Positions 6,693 through 9,616 of a stretch of DNA of 9,616 nt are shown here, piece by piece. Source of the DNA: Pseudobdellovibrionaceae bacterium (lineage in GTDB: Bacteria; Bdellovibrionota; Bdellovibrionia; Bdellovibrionales; JAMPXM01). The notes under the pieces were generated by a model. That model had not been told where the DNA came from and ran no database searches. It was given only the letters and a program-made list of their open reading frames with translations. A program made the position numbers and the translations under genes. Location: the NCBI GenBank assembly GCA_913774795.1, contig CAJYIL010000477.1:1-9616 (forward strand), read 5' to 3'. Numbering within the stretch: position 1 is the first letter of the stretch; every line of letters begins with the position of its first letter.

Positions 6693-8766
6693 AAGGGGCC
6701 GGGCAAGCCGCGTGATTCGCGACGCTGAGTGAGTAAGTTGTCGTTTGGCTCGAGCCTGAGGTCATAGAGCCGGTGGCGGCCATGACGTTGATCATGTAAA
6801 TACCTGCTGGCAAATTCGGCGCGACCGAAGCTGAACCCGTTGTAGCGGTCGCTGATCCATTCGAAGAGCCGTTCGCATCGCGCATGTCGTAAGCGAGAAT
6901 CGATCGCGACGATCCAAAGACGTAATCCGCTTTGTAAATGTAGAGATCGAGATCGACCGATCCGCTTCCGGACCAGGTCAACGACACCGGGAGAACACCG
7001 CCCGGATGATCGTAGATGTAGAAGTCGTTGTTTCGGAATTGGTTCGAGAGCGAGAAGCTGCCGTCATCATAGCTATCGCGGCGAACAGACATTGTGATTG
7101 ACGAAGTTGCGCATGTCAGATCGAGCGGAGTCGCGTAATCGGTGAACTGATAGATCTGTTTTTCGTTGGTCAGAGGAGTTGACCAATCTTTCTTGTTCGT
7201 TTGCGAGGCGAAATTCTGGTGAATGTTGTGGAGGCGGGTAACGGTCTTGAAATTGTCGTTCACGACGCGCATGCCGCTGACACCGTTGAGTGCTGTCCAA
7301 ACTTCTGAGAATTGAGAAACCGAGGGCTGAATGATCGACCACAGAACACGCGAGATCGAGAATTCGCGGAAGTTGCCTTCGCCAGTTGTCGTAGGAACGT
7401 CGGTCTTGTAGCCGTTAAAGGGAGTGCCGTTCTCGAGAGGTTCGATGAAAGCCGCGCCCGTTGCGCACGACGCGCTCCCGCACGTGACTGAACCGTAAGT
7501 GTCGCGGTAAACCGGAACTCCAGAGACGGCGGCCTGGAAGAAGTTCGCCCATCCTTCGCCCCAAGCAAGACGCGGGTCGATCACGTACTGACCGCTGTGC
7601 GAGCCTCCAGGAGAATTCGGTGAACCGAATTGGTCTTCGACGAAGTGGCCGTACTCATGGACGATGACCGAGTTATCCCATTGGTCCATGTCCGAGTTCG
7701 TCGTGTCTCCATCCGCTCCGCCGCCGATGTAGAGCTCGCGTTTACCAATCAAGTAAAACGATATCGGAGAGTCATCTCCGTAGTACACGTTCGGTGTGAG
7801 TCCCGGCGTCCAATAGGTATAAACGAGCGGGACGACGGTGACCGGATTACATCCTTGCAAGAAGGTCGATTGACCACTGGTTCCGCAATTCGCCGTCGAA
7901 GTTCTCAAGTAATCTTGAGCGTTCAAAATTTGATCGAGAATATTGAACGCGCCTCCTTCCATCGAGCCCTTCGCCGAGGCCTTGAGATTGACGGAGGTTG
8001 ACGTAACTGACTGAACATTCGCCGAAAGTTTGTACGGGACGTTGTCATTCGGGTTGTTCATCACGTACGCGGTATTCTTATTGTTTCGAGAGCGCGCCAT
8101 GACGTTGACGACGTAAAGCCCGCCATCGCCCGGAATTTGGGCTGAGTAATTCCCGGAGCCATCTGTCTCCGTACATTGAACAAGCGTGCCGTTGCTCGAC
8201 GTGATTTGCACTTCGGCAAAACGAATCGGACGAGGACCTTGCGCGGTCATGTTCGATGATCCAGTGACGCTCTGGGAGCCTGATCCATCCACGCCATTCG
8301 TTGGATAGATATCGATCGCGGTCACACCGTGAGCATAGAACGGAGGCTTCGTTGAGCAGACCGATGGATGAGTTGGGTTTGCAGCTGCACAAAGCTGGGT
8401 GTTGAGCGCCGAGACAAGTCCGTTCACAACATTGAGAAGCGTGCAGGGCGTGGTGCCGGCCGAACACGAAAAGTTCGCGGTTGTTCCGTTGACGGTCATC
8501 GAGAACGTGTCAGACGCGCTCGTGATGTTTGGCTTGAACGTGTTTCCGTTGTCGACGATCGCGCCGTTGCCGTCGTTTCGATATTGGTAAGTCGCTGCGC
8601 CCGAAACGGTGATGCCACCCGTGAACGACTGCGGTGCCGCCACATAAGGGCAGTAATCCGCGATCGGCGCCCGCGTCGACGAATTATCGACGGGTTTGAA
8701 CGTGCAACCCGTCAGAGCGACGAAGCAAGCGGCGAATAGAATCGAAGAGTAAAATGAGATGCGCAT
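6691..8766 (-). CDS. Putative zinc-metalloprotease lipoprotein with PPC-like C-terminal domain
   Basis: This 691-residue protein begins with a lipoprotein signal peptide: a hydrophobic run, then LTGC with C21 as the lipidation site, giving a predicted outer-membrane or surface lipoprotein. Residues about 178-226 (RPIRFAEVQITSSNGTL, then TDGSGNYSAQIPGDGGLYVVNVMA) resemble a carboxypeptidase regulatory-like beta domain. VIVHEYGHFVEDQFG carries the HExxH zinc motif (H370, E371, H374). AWGEGWANFF, 30 residues on, offers E404 as third ligand, the gluzincin layout seen for example in M36 peptidases. The C-terminal part (about 590-685; SVDLDLYIY, LPAGIYMINVMA) resembles a bacterial pre-peptidase C-terminal domain. 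Many cysteines outside the active site could form disulfides. The exact peptidase family is not recognised and the substrate is unknown. Secreted proteases are expected in predatory bacteria, but that role is inferred. The ATG at 8766 has no clear ribosome binding site. Confidence 0.82.
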   Translation of the reverse strand: MRISFYSSILFAACFVALTGCTFKPVDNSSTRAPIADYCPYVAAPQSFTGGITVSGAATYQYRNDGNGAIVDNGNTFKPNITSASDTFSMTVNGTTANFSCSAGTTPCTLLNVVNGLVSALNTQLCAAANPTHPSVCSTKPPFYAHGVTAIDIYPTNGVDGSGSQSVTGSSNMTAQGPRPIRFAEVQITSSNGTLVQCTETDGSGNYSAQIPGDGGLYVVNVMARSRNNKNTAYVMNNPNDNVPYKLSANVQSVTSTSVNLKASAKGSMEGGAFNILDQILNAQDYLRTSTANCGTSGQSTFLQGCNPVTVVPLVYTYWTPGLTPNVYYGDDSPISFYLIGKRELYIGGGADGDTTNSDMDQWDNSVIVHEYGHFVEDQFGSPNSPGGSHSGQYVIDPRLAWGEGWANFFQAAVSGVPVYRDTYGSVTCGSASCATGAAFIEPLENGTPFNGYKTDVPTTTGEGNFREFSISRVLWSIIQPSVSQFSEVWTALNGVSGMRVVNDNFKTVTRLHNIHQNFASQTNKKDWSTPLTNEKQIYQFTDYATPLDLTCATSSITMSVRRDSYDDGSFSLSNQFRNNDFYIYDHPGGVLPVSLTWSGSGSVDLDLYIYKADYVFGSSRSILAYDMRDANGSSNGSATATTGSASVAPNLPAGIYMINVMAATGSMTSGSSQTTTYSLSVANHAACPAP

Positions 8767-8849
8767 CTAAAGACTTATCGGTGCGTGCCAATGCATCGAC
8801 GAGTCTTGGAACACTTAAGTTTTGACGAATCTCATTCTGAGAAACGTGC

Positions 8850-8877
8850 TTGTGTTTCGTTTCGCTCCGTCTATAGA
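8850..8877 (+). promoter_or_regulatory. Putative promoter of the 89-residue protein gene
   Basis: TTGTGT at 8850-8855 and TATAGA at 8872-8877 are separated by 16 bases and resemble sigma-70 boxes. The predicted start of transcription is about 8884, some 20 bases before the GTG at 8905. This supports the shorter reading of the downstream gene. The 138-bp region 8767-8904 also lies upstream of the divergent lipoprotein gene, for which I see no convincing promoter. Confidence 0.45.
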
Positions 8878-8904
8878 ATCTGTCGAACTCTTTTGGGGTC
8901 ATTC

Positions 8905-9174
8905 GTGGAAAAAGGTTTCAATTCCGACATCATTTACCGTGGAATGACCTTCCATGTTCAGAGCGAAGACTGGGGAAGTGACAATCCTTATGTCGTGACT
9001 CGGGTGTTCTCGGAAGGCGCGGTCATCAAGAGCGTGAAGACTCCTTACTCCGAACTCCTGGGCTTCGGGCCTGGGTCGTGGAGACGGCGCCCAGACCCTC
9101 AAGCCATTCGGTCAGCTCTTCGCTCGCAGCACGAGAAAATTCTAGACCTGCTCGTGAGCGGTCAACTCTTCTAA
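8905..9174 (+). CDS. Small conserved-type protein of unknown function upstream of ftsE
   Basis: From the GTG at 8905 the product has 89 residues, beginning MEKGFNSDIIYRGMTFHVQSEDWG. It resembles a family of short uncharacterised proteins I recall from Bdellovibrio and other former deltaproteobacteria, with the pattern FN-(S/T)-D--YRG--FHVQ-ED-G--NP-(Y/F)--T-V-- GG or GA-I--(S/T)---Y. The fold looks like a small beta-rich N-terminal part with a helical end (DPQAIRSALRSQHEKILDLLVSGQLF). There is no signal peptide, membrane segment or cysteine, so it is probably cytoplasmic. GGGG at 8895-8898, six bases before the GTG, and the promoter at 8850-8877 support this start; the frame is open back to a GTG at 8785, but that would lie upstream of the promoter and add a sequence without family likeness. 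No function is known to me. Confidence 0.75.
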   Translation: MEKGFNSDIIYRGMTFHVQSEDWGSDNPYVVTRVFSEGAVIKSVKTPYSELLGFGPGSWRRRPDPQAIRSALRSQHEKILDLLVSGQLF

Positions 9175-9252
9175 CGTTTTCTCGTTCCTATACAATGATG
9201 GAGTGAGCACTCGCTGCGAACGAGCGAAGCCGCAGGCGGAGCCAATTAACAG
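9175..9252 (+). promoter_or_regulatory. ftsE leader with possible promoter and short hairpins
   Basis: TACAAT at 9191-9196 is a good -10 box (5 of 6), but the matching -35 (TTCTAA at 9169-9174, 16-base spacer) is weak. The leader carries small inverted repeats: GAGT/ACTC around 9201-9212 and TCGCT/AGCGA (9211-9215 and 9223-9227, 7-base loop). GGAG at 9238-9241 is 11 bases from the ATG, longer than usual. Confidence 0.35.
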
Positions 9253-9616
9253 ATGATCAAATTCTCGCACGTCTATAAGACCTATCCTGGTCCCGTTCAT
9301 GCCTTGCGCGATATCTCGATCGAGATTCAAAAGGGCGAGTTCCTTTTTTTAACGGGAAAATCGGGCGCCGGTAAGACAACGTTGTTCCGAATGCTTTCGG
9401 CGTTCGATAAGCCATCGTCAGGAACGGTGAATGTCGCGGGCTATGACCTTGCGAAGATCGGTTCAAGCGAAGTTCCGTTTTTCCGTCGCAAGATTGGCGT
9501 CGTCTTCCAGGATTTCCGTTTACTTCGCGGGCGCACGGTTTTCGAAAACGTGGCACTCCCGCTCGAGATTCGTGGCGACCGAAGTGCGGGTCTTCAGCGT
9601 CGAGTTGATGAGATGC
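9253..9616 (+). CDS. ftsE: Cell-division ABC ATPase FtsE, N-terminal part (cut by window end)
   Basis: The first 121 codons are present and the frame is open to the end of the window. The sequence starts MIKFSHVYKTYPGPVHALRDISIEI, with Walker A GKSGAGKTT (35-43) and the Q-loop VVFQDFRLLRGRTVFENVALPLEI (Q86). The FQDFRLL segment and the MI-F--V-K-Y start are characteristic of FtsE, which with the membrane protein FtsX forms a complex at the division septum that controls cell-wall hydrolases. The signature motif, Walker B and H-loop lie beyond the window, so another related ABC ATPase (LolD or MacB type) is not fully excluded. ftsX would be expected next. Confidence 0.85.
   Translation, partial: MIKFSHVYKTYPGPVHALRDISIEIQKGEFLFLTGKSGAGKTTLFRMLSAFDKPSSGTVNVAGYDLAKIGSSEVPFFRRKIGVVFQDFRLLRGRTVFENVALPLEIRGDRSAGLQRRVDEM

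Noticed and set aside
7630..8001. A 123-codon plus-strand open frame opposite the lipoprotein gene
   Set aside because: Antisense to the metalloprotease motif region, valine- and arginine-rich, no ribosome site; treated as a shadow.
8785..8904. Upstream extension of the 89-residue protein (GTG 8785 or ATG 8791)
   Set aside because: It would start before the predicted promoter at 8850-8877 and its translation lacks family likeness.

Overview
The window reads as a chromosomal segment of a Gram-negative bacterium. The translated genes, the Nfu architecture, the short protein just upstream of an ftsE-like gene and the secreted lipoprotein protease together suggest the Bdellovibrionota (Bdellovibrio-like predators and relatives) or a neighbouring deltaproteobacterial group. 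That placement is inference; nothing here proves the taxon.

Layout. At the left edge is the N-terminal start of a minus-strand membrane protein (1-90). A 164-bp divergent intergenic region follows, carrying a striking inverted repeat (143-187) that overlaps a plausible promoter. Then comes a compact plus-strand six-gene SUF iron-sulfur cluster operon (255-6058): an Rrf2/IscR-type regulator with three cysteines, sufB, sufC, sufD, sufS and a two-domain Nfu-type carrier. All five junctions overlap by 1 to 14 bases, which points to one transcript with translational coupling. The enzymes fit one pathway: SufS pulls sulfur from cysteine, the SufBCD complex builds the cluster with ATP, the Nfu protein probably delivers it, and the regulator probably senses cluster supply and controls the operon through the inverted repeat. 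No sufE or sufU sulfur-transfer gene and no sufT lies in the window.

The SUF operon ends 2 bp from the end of a convergent minus-strand pair (8766 back to 6061). A perfect 10-bp hairpin at this boundary is the best candidate for a shared transcription end. The pair encodes a 691-residue lipoprotein with a zinc-protease HEYGH motif and a probable PPC-like C-terminal domain, followed 12 bp later by an unrecognised 205-residue protein with an N-terminal membrane anchor.

Divergent from this pair, on the plus strand, are a short conserved-looking 89-residue protein (8905-9174) with its own promoter and, after 78 bp, the first 121 codons of a cell-division ABC ATPase (ftsE) cut off by the window end. 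No RNA genes, CRISPR arrays, insertion sequences or phage genes were seen. I did not find a convincing undescribed system. The most unusual items are the SUF promoter inverted repeat, the SUF set without a sulfur shuttle, and the protease/anchored-partner pair.
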